Positions 1-6,885 of a DNA stretch of 15,986 nt are shown here, in pieces. The notes below the pieces were generated by a model that had not been told where the DNA came from, made no database searches, and was given only the letters and a program-made list of their open reading frames with translations. Source of the stretch: UBA9547 sp043769845 (lineage in GTDB: Bacteria > Bacteroidota > Bacteroidia > Cytophagales > UBA9547); NCBI GenBank assembly GCA_043769845.1, contig JAYVIX010000129.1, positions 1 through 15,986 of the forward strand. The letters are read 5' to 3'. Positions within the stretch are counted from its first letter, which is position 1; each line of letters begins with the position of its first letter. Both the position numbers and the translations under genes were made by a program.

Positions 1-408
1 TTTGCCTTTTCTGCTCCACAATTGGTAGACGGCAACAAGAAGACATTTAATTATTTCAATGCTTTGGCTGCTAATATTTTCTATTTGAATGCCAAATACG
101 AAATCACACCTATGCTTATATATTTCAATACTCCAGTAGTCAAAAATCTTGTAAGCATGCAATGCAAGGCAGAATACAACAGGAGGCTATCGCTTCAGTT
201 GGGTTATCAGTCCAATTCGATGTTCAATGCCTGTCTTGGGTTTTCGCATTCCGATCTTGGAATTGCCTATAATTTCATAACTTCAAATAAATTAATGAAT
301 GTGCAAACTTCTGGAACGCATGAAGTCATTCTGACGCTCAGAATGGGTAGAAAAAACAAGAATCACCACTTGAACAAATTGCATCCGCAAATGGAACATG
401 TGGAGTAA
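1..408 (+). CDS. PorP/SprF-like type IX secretion outer-membrane protein, C-terminal part (5' end outside window)
   Basis: The reading frame is open from base 1 to the TAA at 406-408, so this is the 3' end of a longer gene; the TTG at base 22 is only an internal leucine codon. The visible 135 residues look like the last strands of an outer-membrane beta-barrel, with alternating hydrophobic and polar residues. The near-terminal pattern LGFSHSDLGIAYNF, then a Ser-Gly-Thr-His-Glu box (SGTHEVILTLRMG), is what I know from the PorP/SprF family. SprF-type members help secrete or anchor large T9SS adhesins and are often encoded next to them, so the missing upstream neighbour may be such a cargo gene (inference). 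The polar His/Lys-rich tail after the final strand is longer than usual. No terminator is visible before the next promoter. The family call is by pattern; the exact partner is unknown. Confidence 0.7.
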   Translation, partial: FAFSAPQLVDGNKKTFNYFNALAANIFYLNAKYEITPMLIYFNTPVVKNLVSMQCKAEYNRRLSLQLGYQSNSMFNACLGFSHSDLGIAYNFITSNKLMNVQTSGTHEVILTLRMGRKNKNHHLNKLHPQMEHVE

Positions 409-449
409 ATCAAATAATACTTATAAACTTACAAGTCAATAAGAGACTA

Positions 450-479
450 TTGTTATTTATAGATTAATCAGTACTTTTG
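450..479 (+). promoter_or_regulatory. Bacteroidota-type promoter for the 506-1267 gene
   Basis: TTG at 450-452 and TACTTTTG at 472-479 are separated by 19 bases. This fits the Bacteroidota -33 TTG / -7 TAnnTTTG pattern closely. The start codon lies 26 bases downstream of the -7 element, leaving a short AT-rich leader without a Shine-Dalgarno sequence. Confidence 0.6.
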
Positions 480-505
480 GAATCTAACATTAAAATAACG
501 TTATC

Positions 506-1267
506 ATGAAAAAAACATTACTCTCTTTAGGATTAGCTGCATTTGCTTTTGTGGCTAATGCACAAACTTCTTACATTATTTTTGATGGTACTGCTAAAGG
601 CAAGTGCAATAGCGATCCATATTCTTTTGGCGCAGATCCTGCTAAATTGACAAAAGATACAGTTAACTCTGAAGTTTATTTGACACTTGCAGGTGGTACA
701 AAGGCTGGTTATGCAGGTGGTGGTGGAATAGCTGACTGGGGCAATCCATTAGGCTATGCTGGCAAAGTAGCAACCTCCGCTCTTGTTTTTGACGCATTCA
801 CTAAATCTACTAGTCCTGGTTTTCAAATTCAATTCAAAACTACGACAGGAGCTGTCTTCGGATACAGCTGGTCATTTAAAGACAGCGCAGCTGTAAAAAC
901 TGGTTTTAGCAGAGTCTTAGCATTAGTTTCTGATTTTAAATTAAAGTCAAAGGCTGGGGTTTTTGATAGTACAGTTGTTACGGATGCTGAATTAATGGGT
1001 GCGCAGTCTGAGATACAATTTGTTTTAACAGTAGGTGACGGAGAAACTTCTGGAAGTGTAAGTTTTGATAATCTTACTTTTGTGACAGTAGGTGCTCTAG
1101 GTATTCAGGACAATTTCCTCTCTTCAACTAAAGACGAAGTAGTTTCAGTTTACAACATCATGGGTGCTTTTGTAGCTACTGGTAAATTGGCTGATTTGAA
1201 CCTTGAGGCAGGAAAGCTTTATGTAGTAAAAGCAGGTAACACCACTAGAAAAATAGTGATGAACTAA
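506..1267 (+). CDS. Secreted protein with T9SS C-terminal sorting domain, function unknown
   Basis: This 253-residue protein begins with a clear Sec signal peptide: two lysines, a hydrophobic stretch and a likely cut after the Ala-Asn-Ala at residues 17-19. A Gly-rich segment (about 62-85) is followed by a probable beta-sandwich at about 86-195, ending in SVSFDNLTFV, a closing strand often seen in carbohydrate-binding jelly-roll domains. Residues from about 198 resemble a short T9SS type A sorting domain (VYNIMGAFVATG, then LEAGKLYVVKAG and a basic RKIVMN end). It lacks the PNP motif that usually opens such domains. The start is fixed by the signal peptide. No catalytic motif is visible, so polymer binding or surface attachment is a guess. 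It lies downstream of the PorP/SprF-like gene but has its own promoter and terminator. Confidence 0.75.
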   Translation: MKKTLLSLGLAAFAFVANAQTSYIIFDGTAKGKCNSDPYSFGADPAKLTKDTVNSEVYLTLAGGTKAGYAGGGGIADWGNPLGYAGKVATSALVFDAFTKSTSPGFQIQFKTTTGAVFGYSWSFKDSAAVKTGFSRVLALVSDFKLKSKAGVFDSTVVTDAELMGAQSEIQFVLTVGDGETSGSVSFDNLTFVTVGALGIQDNFLSSTKDEVVSVYNIMGAFVATGKLADLNLEAGKLYVVKAGNTTRKIVMN

Positions 1268-1288
1268 TTGTTCTTTACAACATAATTG

Positions 1289-1323
1289 AAAAGAGTCTCG
1301 ATGAAAATCGGGACTCTTTTTTT
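1289..1323 (+). terminator. Rho-independent terminator after the 506-1267 gene
   Basis: A 14-bp stem (1289-1302 with 1307-1320, one T-G wobble) closes a GAAA loop and runs into a T tract. It lies 21 bases after the stop codon and isolates this gene from radA. Confidence 0.85.
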
Positions 1324-1372
1324 GTTTTGCATAAACCCAAAATCTTCCAACGAAGAACTAGCCACAAGGAAC

Positions 1373-1380
1373 TATCTTTG
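1373..1380 (+). promoter_or_regulatory. Possible -7 element just upstream of radA
   Basis: TATCTTTG matches TAnnTTTG and ends four bases before the radA ATG. No good TTG is present at the expected -33 distance. If real, transcription would begin at or within a few bases of the start codon, giving an almost leaderless mRNA. A chance match is quite possible. Confidence 0.3.
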
Positions 1381-1384
1381 AGGC

Positions 1385-2755
1385 ATGAAGACGAAATCTA
1401 CCTTTTTCTGCCAATCGTGCGGAGCGCAATCAGCCAAATGGTTAGGGCGCTGTACCGCTTGTGGCGAATGGAATACCATTGTCGAAGAAATCGTACAAAA
1501 AGAGAATACCAACCAGCCTACTTTCAAAACCTCTACTACCAAACAAGTAGTAGCCAAGCCACGCCATATAAGCGAAATTCAGTATGATGAACAACCACGA
1601 ATCCCTACGCCAGATGGCGAATTGAACCGGATTTTGGGAGGCGGAATCGTCCCGGGCTCCCTCACATTATTAGGAGGCGAACCAGGTATTGGCAAATCGA
1701 CCCTTATGCTGCAAGTGGCCATGCAACTAAAAGGCTACAAAGTACTCTATGTAACGGGCGAGGAAAGCCAACAACAGGTTAAAATGCGTGCAGAAAGATT
1801 GGGCGAAATCACGGCCGAATGTTTTATTCTGACGGAAACTTCGACCCAAAACATTTTCAAACAAGCCGAAATACTCGTGCCTGATGTGGTGGTGATTGAT
1901 TCTATCCAGACCTTATATTCGGCCCATATCGAATCGGCCGCTGGCAGTATCTCGCAAGTGCGCGAGTGCACAGCCGAGCTCATGAAATATGCCAAAGAAA
2001 CAGGAACTCCCGTTTTTCTGATCGGACATATTACCAAAGAAGGCACTATTGCGGGCCCTAAAGTATTGGAACATATGGTAGATGTGGTCCTACAATTCGA
2101 AGGGGATCGCCATTTGGTATACCGCATTTTGCGTAGCATCAAAAATCGTTTTCACTCGACCAACGAATTAGGAATCTATGAAATGCTAGGATCTGGACTT
2201 CGCGAAGTGAGTAATCCTTCCGAAGTATTTCTTTCGCAACGCGAAGAAGGTCTTAGCGGTGTGGCCATCAGTGTGATGCTCGAAGGCAATCGCCCGTTTA
2301 TGATTGAGATCCAATCGCTTGTAAGTGTGGCTACTTATGGCACTCCACAGCGCACCACTACTGGTTTTGACGGCAAACGTCTGAACATGATTCTGGCCGT
2401 ATTGGAAAAAAGGGGCGGTTTCAGATTGGGCGCACAAGATGTATTTTTGAATATCGCAGGTGGAATAAAAGTGGAAGATCCAGGAATAGACCTTGCTGTT
2501 TGCGCTTCGATTATTTCTTCTTTCGAAGATATTGCAATTTCAAATCATATTTGTTTTGCAGCCGAGGTCGGACTTGGAGGCGAGATAAGAGCCGTCAACC
2601 GAATCGAACAACGCATTGGCGAAGCTCAAAAATTGGGTTTCAAGGAAATTTATATTTCAAAATACAATACCAAAGGCCTCGAAACACAAGGCTTTTCGAT
2701 TAAAATAAATCCTGTTGGCAAATTGGAAGAACTAGTGGAAGGGCTTTTTGGATAA
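1385..2755 (+). CDS. radA: DNA repair protein RadA (branch-migration ATPase)
   Basis: RadA is a RecA-like ATPase that processes branched recombination intermediates. The 456-residue length is normal. Residues 9-26 form the N-terminal zinc finger (Cys9, Cys12, Cys23, Cys26). Walker A is GGEPGIGKST (97-106), Walker B ends in VVVIDS (168-173), and the C-terminal Lon-like domain carries DPGIDLAV in the second half. The RadA signature normally written KNRFG reads KNRFH here (His257, codon CAC at 2153-2155), followed by the usual ST-ELGIYEM context. The start is supported by the zinc finger lying directly after it, as in the family. It is convergent with rnz, the stops two bases apart and no terminator between them. 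Identity is secure; the effect of His257 is unknown. Confidence 0.96.
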   Translation: MKTKSTFFCQSCGAQSAKWLGRCTACGEWNTIVEEIVQKENTNQPTFKTSTTKQVVAKPRHISEIQYDEQPRIPTPDGELNRILGGGIVPGSLTLLGGEPGIGKSTLMLQVAMQLKGYKVLYVTGEESQQQVKMRAERLGEITAECFILTETSTQNIFKQAEILVPDVVVIDSIQTLYSAHIESAAGSISQVRECTAELMKYAKETGTPVFLIGHITKEGTIAGPKVLEHMVDVVLQFEGDRHLVYRILRSIKNRFHSTNELGIYEMLGSGLREVSNPSEVFLSQREEGLSGVAISVMLEGNRPFMIEIQSLVSVATYGTPQRTTTGFDGKRLNMILAVLEKRGGFRLGAQDVFLNIAGGIKVEDPGIDLAVCASIISSFEDIAISNHICFAAEVGLGGEIRAVNRIEQRIGEAQKLGFKEIYISKYNTKGLETQGFSIKINPVGKLEELVEGLFG

Positions 2756-2757
2756 AC

Positions 2758-3672
2758 CTAACTATTGACGGTGAATGTTTTACCTTCAATTGCGGCATGT
2801 GTATTAGCAAACTCGATTCTAGTTTCTGCTAAATGTGCCTCAAAATCTTCGTAGCGGGAAGAAAGATGTCCAATGAATAATTTTTCAACTAATGCTTTCG
2901 TGGCCACAATTCCGGCTTCTTTGGCTGTGGCATGGTTGTTTCGGATTGCTTTGTCTTTGTGTTCTTCCAAATAGGTTGTTTCGTGGTACAAGACATCCAC
3001 TCTTTTTACCGCTTCAATCACTTTTTCCGAATACATGGTATCCGAACAATAGGCATAGGAATAGCATTTGGTTGGCGGATGTGTGTATTCTTCAAACGCA
3101 TATTTTACAGTGCCATTTTCATCCATCACGTCTTGTCCTTGTTTCAGCAACACCATTTCTTGCACCAAAAGTCCTTCTATTTTTTCTTTCAAAAGTTTGC
3201 GCTGACCTGGTTTTTCGTCTAACCGAAAACCATAAGCCACCACTCCGTGTACAAGAGGAAAAGCACTGACGTTTACATTTTCATCCTCGTAAACAAAGTA
3301 TTTTTCATCTCCTTTCAATTCGAAAAGTTGCATCTCGTATTCCAAAACAGTTTTGGAAATATAAAAATGAGCGGTGACTATTTCTAGTAAACCAGCTGGA
3401 GCATATACTTTTAAGGGATTCTTTCGACCTAGCAAACCCATCGTGGAAATGAGCCCAACAAAACCCAAATAATGGTCGCCATGCAAGTGAGAAATAAAAA
3501 TGGCCTGAATTTTATTCAAATTCACCCGTTCTTCGATCAAGCGATATTGCGTTCCCTCGCCACAATCGATCAAGTAACTGGCTTGGTTAATCGTAACAAG
3601 TTGCGCACTGTGATGGCGTTCTTTTAGTGGACTTGCCGAACCTGAGCCCAAAATTTTTACAGTGAAAGTCAT
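2758..3672 (-). CDS. rnz: Ribonuclease Z (tRNA 3' processing endonuclease)
   Basis: RNase Z is a binuclear-zinc metallo-beta-lactamase-fold nuclease that trims the 3' trailer of tRNA precursors. The protein has the HxHxDH box in SHLHGDHYLG (His62, His64, Asp66, His67 counting from the chosen start), a later YCSDT aspartate, the NNHATAKEAG histidine, and the terminal GHLSSRY histidine. The insertion between these boxes fits the flexible arm of bacterial RNase Z. I chose the ATG at 3672 (304 residues) over the in-frame ATG at 3684, because family members begin only a few residues before the ILGSGSA strand; the upstream choice adds four residues (MLCI). A promoter lies upstream. It is convergent with radA. 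All visible catalytic residues are intact. Confidence 0.95.
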   Translation of the reverse strand: MTFTVKILGSGSASPLKERHHSAQLVTINQASYLIDCGEGTQYRLIEERVNLNKIQAIFISHLHGDHYLGFVGLISTMGLLGRKNPLKVYAPAGLLEIVTAHFYISKTVLEYEMQLFELKGDEKYFVYEDENVNVSAFPLVHGVVAYGFRLDEKPGQRKLLKEKIEGLLVQEMVLLKQGQDVMDENGTVKYAFEEYTHPPTKCYSYAYCSDTMYSEKVIEAVKRVDVLYHETTYLEEHKDKAIRNNHATAKEAGIVATKALVEKLFIGHLSSRYEDFEAHLAETRIEFANTHAAIEGKTFTVNS

Positions 3673-3709
3673 GATGCAAAGCAAAGGATTTTTTAGAAAA
3701 CCATCTATT

Positions 3710-3739
3710 CAAATCTAGTATAACATTCGAATTAAGCAA
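3710..3739 (-). promoter_or_regulatory. Bacteroidota-type promoter for rnz
   Basis: On the minus strand, TTG (plus bases 3737-3739) and TAGATTTG (plus 3710-3717) are separated by exactly 19 bases. The rnz start codon is 37 bases further on. This is among the best promoter matches in the window. Confidence 0.6.
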
Positions 3740-3836
3740 TCAAAATTACATGTATTTACTGTCATTTATAGATTATTATTCAATAATTTGAATTAATAAC
3801 ATCTAATTACTTATCATTGCAAAAAAAATCTAAATC

Positions 3837-5276
3837 ATGTTCAAAAAAATTTACAAAGGACTATTAGTTTCTGCACTTCTATCAAGCAATTTATTTGCAC
3901 AAAATTGTTTTGAAACGAAAAAAAACATCTTACAACCAGGCGCAGAAGGAAAGGATGCAAATATCTTCAGTCGTATTGACTCAAAAGCTACTAACAGAGG
4001 AAATGACGCAGTTTTAGAATCATATACTTGGACTTGGAATGCAGATGGTCTAGGTCAAGGTTCATTTCGTTCACTTATTCAATTTGACCTTACTTCAATT
4101 CCGACAGGCGTTACTATAACATCTGCAAAACTTATTTTAAGTGCTGCTAACCATGCTATAAACGGTTCTTTTGGACAAAATGCATCTACATTGCACCGCG
4201 TTACTACCCAATGGACAGAATCTATTGTAACTTGGAACAATCAACCTTCCTTTTCGACTAGTCTTATTACTAGTCTACCAACGAGTACATCCCCAGACCA
4301 AAACTATATTTTGGATGTAACGCGTGATGTTACAGACATGTATTCTAATCCTACTTCTAACTTTGGATGGTTATTAAAATCAAATGTAGAAGAAATATAT
4401 AAAGCTATGCGTTTTCACTCTAGCGATGCAACAACTCCTGGTTTAAGACCAGCACTTGAGATATCATATACAATACCTAATGTAACATCTATCGAATTAC
4501 AGCCAGGCGCAGAAGGAAAGGATGCAAATATTTTCAGTCGTAGTGACTCAAAAGCTACTAACAGAGGAAATGACGCAGTTTTAGAATCATATACTTGGAC
4601 TTGGATTGCAGATGGACTAGGTCAAGGTTCATTTCGTTCTTTAATTCAATTTGACTTATCTTCAGTTCCTTCTGACGCGACTATTACTTCTGCAGAACTT
4701 ATACTTAAAGCTGCAAACCATGCAGTAAACGGTTCTTTTGGAACAAATGAATCAAAACTTCACCGCGTTTCATCATCGTGGACCGAATCAACAGTTACTT
4801 GGAATACTCAACCTACATATTCTCAAAACATTTTTGTCACTTTACCTACTAGTACTTCTGCAACACAAGACTATACAGTTGATGTTACAAACCATGTTAA
4901 AGATATGGTAAGTAATCCTGCTGCAAACTTTGGTTGGATGCTAAAATCTAGTATTGAAGAAACCTATAAAGCAATGCGTTTTCATTCAAGTGATGCAACA
5001 ACATCAAATCTAAGACCACTTCTTAAAATCAAGTTTTCATGCGGTCTTACAACTAACCTTGAAGAAGTTTCGCAAAATGAAAATTTATCAGTTTTCCCAA
5101 ACCCTAGCGAAGGCATAATTAATTTTGCTTTTGGAGAAAACAATTGGACAATCTATGACAATCTAGGTGAAATTGTAATGACCTCAAATGTAAATTCTGT
5201 AGATATTAGCAGTTTAAAAGCAGGCTTATATACTGTTAAATCTGGTTTGATTTCAAAGAAAATTATCAAAAAATAA
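3837..5276 (+). CDS. Secreted protein with two tandem DNRLRE/CBM96-like domains and a T9SS sorting domain
   Basis: A signal peptide covers about residues 1-21. Two homologous units follow, at about residues 31-215 and 220-402, offset by 189 residues. Each has a start region with DANIFSR and a core FRSLIQFDL-S-P-ATITSA-L-L, typical of the DNRLRE domain now classed with carbohydrate-binding module 96, then TWN-QP and FGW-LKS elements. From about 404 there is a T9SS type A sorting domain with VFPNPSEG, TIYDNLGE, LKAGLYTVKSG and a final KKIIKK. No enzyme domain is present, so it is likely a surface or secreted binding protein; the ligand is unknown. The first 46 residues of the two units are almost identical (44/46) while the rest has diverged. 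The gene is monocistronic, with a strong terminator. Confidence 0.85.
   Translation: MFKKIYKGLLVSALLSSNLFAQNCFETKKNILQPGAEGKDANIFSRIDSKATNRGNDAVLESYTWTWNADGLGQGSFRSLIQFDLTSIPTGVTITSAKLILSAANHAINGSFGQNASTLHRVTTQWTESIVTWNNQPSFSTSLITSLPTSTSPDQNYILDVTRDVTDMYSNPTSNFGWLLKSNVEEIYKAMRFHSSDATTPGLRPALEISYTIPNVTSIELQPGAEGKDANIFSRSDSKATNRGNDAVLESYTWTWIADGLGQGSFRSLIQFDLSSVPSDATITSAELILKAANHAVNGSFGTNESKLHRVSSSWTESTVTWNTQPTYSQNIFVTLPTSTSATQDYTVDVTNHVKDMVSNPAANFGWMLKSSIEETYKAMRFHSSDATTSNLRPLLKIKFSCGLTTNLEEVSQNENLSVFPNPSEGIINFAFGENNWTIYDNLGEIVMTSNVNSVDISSLKAGLYTVKSGLISKKIIKK
3936..4072 (+). repeat. 137-bp direct repeat, copy 1, within the DNRLRE gene
   Basis: This copy matches 4503-4639, 567 bases downstream in the same frame, at 133 of 137 positions. 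It covers the start of the first DNRLRE domain. Sequence on either side of the pair is much more diverged. Confidence 0.9.
4503..4639 (+). repeat. 137-bp direct repeat, copy 2, within the DNRLRE gene
   Basis: Second copy of the 3936-4072 repeat. The four differences give two synonymous changes (Ile ATC/ATT, Gly GGT/GGA) and two amino-acid changes (Ile/Ser, Asn/Ile). Confidence 0.9.
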
Positions 5277-5289
5277 ATTTCATCAGTTT

Positions 5290-5334
5290 AAACTAAAAAA
5301 GGCCTTCGTGTATAATGAAGGCCTTTTTTAGTTT
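5290..5334 (+). terminator. Strong rho-independent terminator after the DNRLRE gene
   Basis: A perfect 18-bp stem (5290-5307 with 5317-5334) with a 9-base loop is flanked by A and T tracts, so it could stop transcription in either direction. It starts 13 bases after the stop codon. Confidence 0.88.
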
Positions 5335-5453
5335 TCATTATACATAATATACATACAAAACAACTAAACTAGATTTTCAAACAGTATCTTCAACGAAAAT
5401 TTAAAATCTTTTTAAGCTCAATTTCATTATAATTGATTTTTCAGAAAACATCC

Positions 5454-5505
5454 TTTAAGCTAGAGAGTTTTGGTTAAATTTGTTCAAAGTTTAAAGTTCA
5501 ACTTT
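5454..5505 (+). promoter_or_regulatory. Candidate promoter and adjacent inverted repeat upstream of the superoxide dismutase
   Basis: TAAATTTG at 5475-5482 matches the -7 TAnnTTTG form, with a weak TTTA at 5454-5457 in the -33 region. Between it and the start codon is a perfect inverted repeat, AAAGTT-C-AACTTT (5493-5505), ending 11 bases before the ATG. The repeat is where a repressor could act on the transcript start or leader, but no regulator can be named. Confidence 0.4.
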
Positions 5506-5516
5506 GGCCTACAATT

Positions 5517-6254
5517 ATGGATAAAAGAGAATTCTTGAAAAAATCGTTGCTAGCTAGCGGAGCTACTTTAACTGGCCTTGCTTCTGTTTCAGCCACAGAA
5601 GCAGCTTTAGTTTCAGGTTTAGACAAAATTGTAGGGGCAAATGGCGAATATATTTTGCCCGAACTTGGTTATCCCTACAACGCCTTAGAACCGCATATTG
5701 ATGCCAAAACGATGCAACTTCACCATGATATTCATCATGCATCGTACGTAAAAAGCTTAAATACAGCGACTCAGAAAATCCAAGAAGCATTAACTTCTGG
5801 CGATATGTCACTCACGAAACATTGGGAACGCGAATTGGCCTTTCACGGATCTGGACATTTTCTTCATACTATTTTCTGGACGAATATGTCGCCCGAAAAA
5901 AGTACACCAAGTGTAGTTCTTCAAAAATACATTGATAAATCTTTCGGCAGCAACGACAATTTTGTTAAGCTTTTCAAAGCCGCTTCTACGCAAGTAGAAG
6001 GTTCAGGTTGGGGCATTTTGGCTTACCAACCTATGGCCGACAAATTGGTCGTGCTTTCTGCCGAAAAACACCAAAACCAAGGCCAATGGGTGAGTCTGCC
6101 TATTTTGGTATTAGACGTTTGGGAACACGCTTATTACTTGACTTACCAAAACAAACGTGCCGATTATGTAGAGGCGTTTTTTAAAGTAGTAAGTTGGAAA
6201 AACGTATCGCAAAGGTTAGAAGCAATGTTAGACATGTATAGAATTAGTAAATAA
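5517..6254 (+). CDS. Superoxide dismutase, Fe/Mn family, with N-terminal export signal
   Basis: The enzyme converts superoxide to oxygen and hydrogen peroxide. All four metal ligands are present: His69 and His117, then Asp200 and His204 in DVWEHAYY. Tyr77 is the usual active-site tyrosine. Gly at 111 and 113 in the HGSGHFLH box and Gln188 in HQNQG resemble the manganese-type arrangement, but metal choice cannot be settled by reading. The family's usual Asn before the second ligand is Leu116. Residues 1-41 precede the normal enzyme start and look like an export signal: KREFLKKSLL, a hydrophobic Ala/Leu stretch, then SVSATEA. This is a Tat-like leader with Lys-Arg instead of Arg-Arg, so the enzyme is probably periplasmic (inference). 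The TAA overlaps the rimM ATG (TAATG), implying one transcript and coupled translation. Confidence 0.9.
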   Translation: MDKREFLKKSLLASGATLTGLASVSATEAALVSGLDKIVGANGEYILPELGYPYNALEPHIDAKTMQLHHDIHHASYVKSLNTATQKIQEALTSGDMSLTKHWERELAFHGSGHFLHTIFWTNMSPEKSTPSVVLQKYIDKSFGSNDNFVKLFKAASTQVEGSGWGILAYQPMADKLVVLSAEKHQNQGQWVSLPILVLDVWEHAYYLTYQNKRADYVEAFFKVVSWKNVSQRLEAMLDMYRISK

Positions 6255-6817
6255 TGCATAAACATCCCAATCACTTCAATCTCGGAAGAATAGGTCGTAC
6301 ACACGGCCTTGCAGGCGATCTTATTTGCGTGTTAGATACAGACAAGCCTCATGCCTATGTAAAACTTGACGCTTTTTTTTTAGAAGTCAACAATCAGTTC
6401 CTACCTTATTTCATCCGAAAATTCAGTATTAGAGGAAGCGAAGCGTACATCTCATTAGAAGGAGTTACAAACGTAGAACAAGCCTCTCGACTAAAAGGAG
6501 CGGAAATCTATTTACCGCTGGAAAAGCTTCCAAAACCGTCTAAAAACGAGTTTTATTTCCATGACCTGATAGGTTGCACGCTCATCGACAAAGCACATGG
6601 CGAACTTGGAGTAGTGGAAGAAATCATCGAAACAGCTGGCCAAAAACTGATTGCGTTCAGCCATCTAGGAAAAGAAGTATTGATTCCGTTTGTAAAACAG
6701 TTTGTGACCGAAATTGATACCGATACCAAAATCCTAAAAACAGAAATTCCAGACGGTCTTCTGGAATTGTATCTAACAGAAACAAAGGCAGAAAAAGACG
6801 ATGCACTCGAAGAGTAA
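6254..6817 (+). CDS. rimM: Ribosome maturation factor RimM
   Basis: RimM binds S19 on the 30S subunit and assists maturation of the 16S rRNA head. The N-terminal half begins with GRIGRTHGLAGDL, the conserved RimM opening, and the second half is a PRC-barrel domain starting at FYFHDLIGCTL, with a later VLIPFV strand. The 187-residue length is slightly above average because of an acidic tail (TKAEKDDALEE). The ATG overlaps the dismutase TAA by one base, so the start is almost certainly used through coupling. trmD follows after 68 bases, and no terminator with a T tract is visible between them. rpsP, the common partner upstream of rimM, is not here but about 4 kb downstream on the other strand. 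Confidence 0.95.
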   Translation: MHKHPNHFNLGRIGRTHGLAGDLICVLDTDKPHAYVKLDAFFLEVNNQFLPYFIRKFSIRGSEAYISLEGVTNVEQASRLKGAEIYLPLEKLPKPSKNEFYFHDLIGCTLIDKAHGELGVVEEIIETAGQKLIAFSHLGKEVLIPFVKQFVTEIDTDTKILKTEIPDGLLELYLTETKAEKDDALEE

Positions 6818-6841
6818 TTAATAATTTTCAATTAAATTAAT

Positions 6842-6861
6842 AGTAAGAAAACCGTCTTACT
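6842..6861 (+). other. Small hairpin between rimM and trmD
   Basis: A 7-bp perfect inverted repeat (AGTAAGA with TCTTACT) encloses a 6-base loop. No T tract follows, so it is not a standard terminator; it could affect mRNA stability or trmD translation, or be chance in AT-rich sequence. Confidence 0.3.
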
Positions 6862-6885
6862 TGTTAATAAAGACTTACTACTAAC

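Noticed and set aside
22..24. TTG as the start of the first gene.
   Set aside because: The frame is open to the window edge and the barrel-like sequence continues upstream of it, so the true start lies outside.
1747..2142. Long antisense open frame inside radA.
   Set aside because: It mirrors a strongly conserved gene, has no promoter or recognisable product, and is low-complexity in the way antisense frames are.
3673..3684. Upstream in-frame ATG for ribonuclease Z adding four residues.
   Set aside because: The second ATG gives the usual short distance to the first conserved strand; the longer start has no support, though it cannot be excluded.
3936..4639. The repeated segment considered as a mobile-element or CRISPR-like repeat.
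   Set aside because: Both copies are in frame within homologous protein domains, with no flanking inverted repeats, transposase or spacer pattern.
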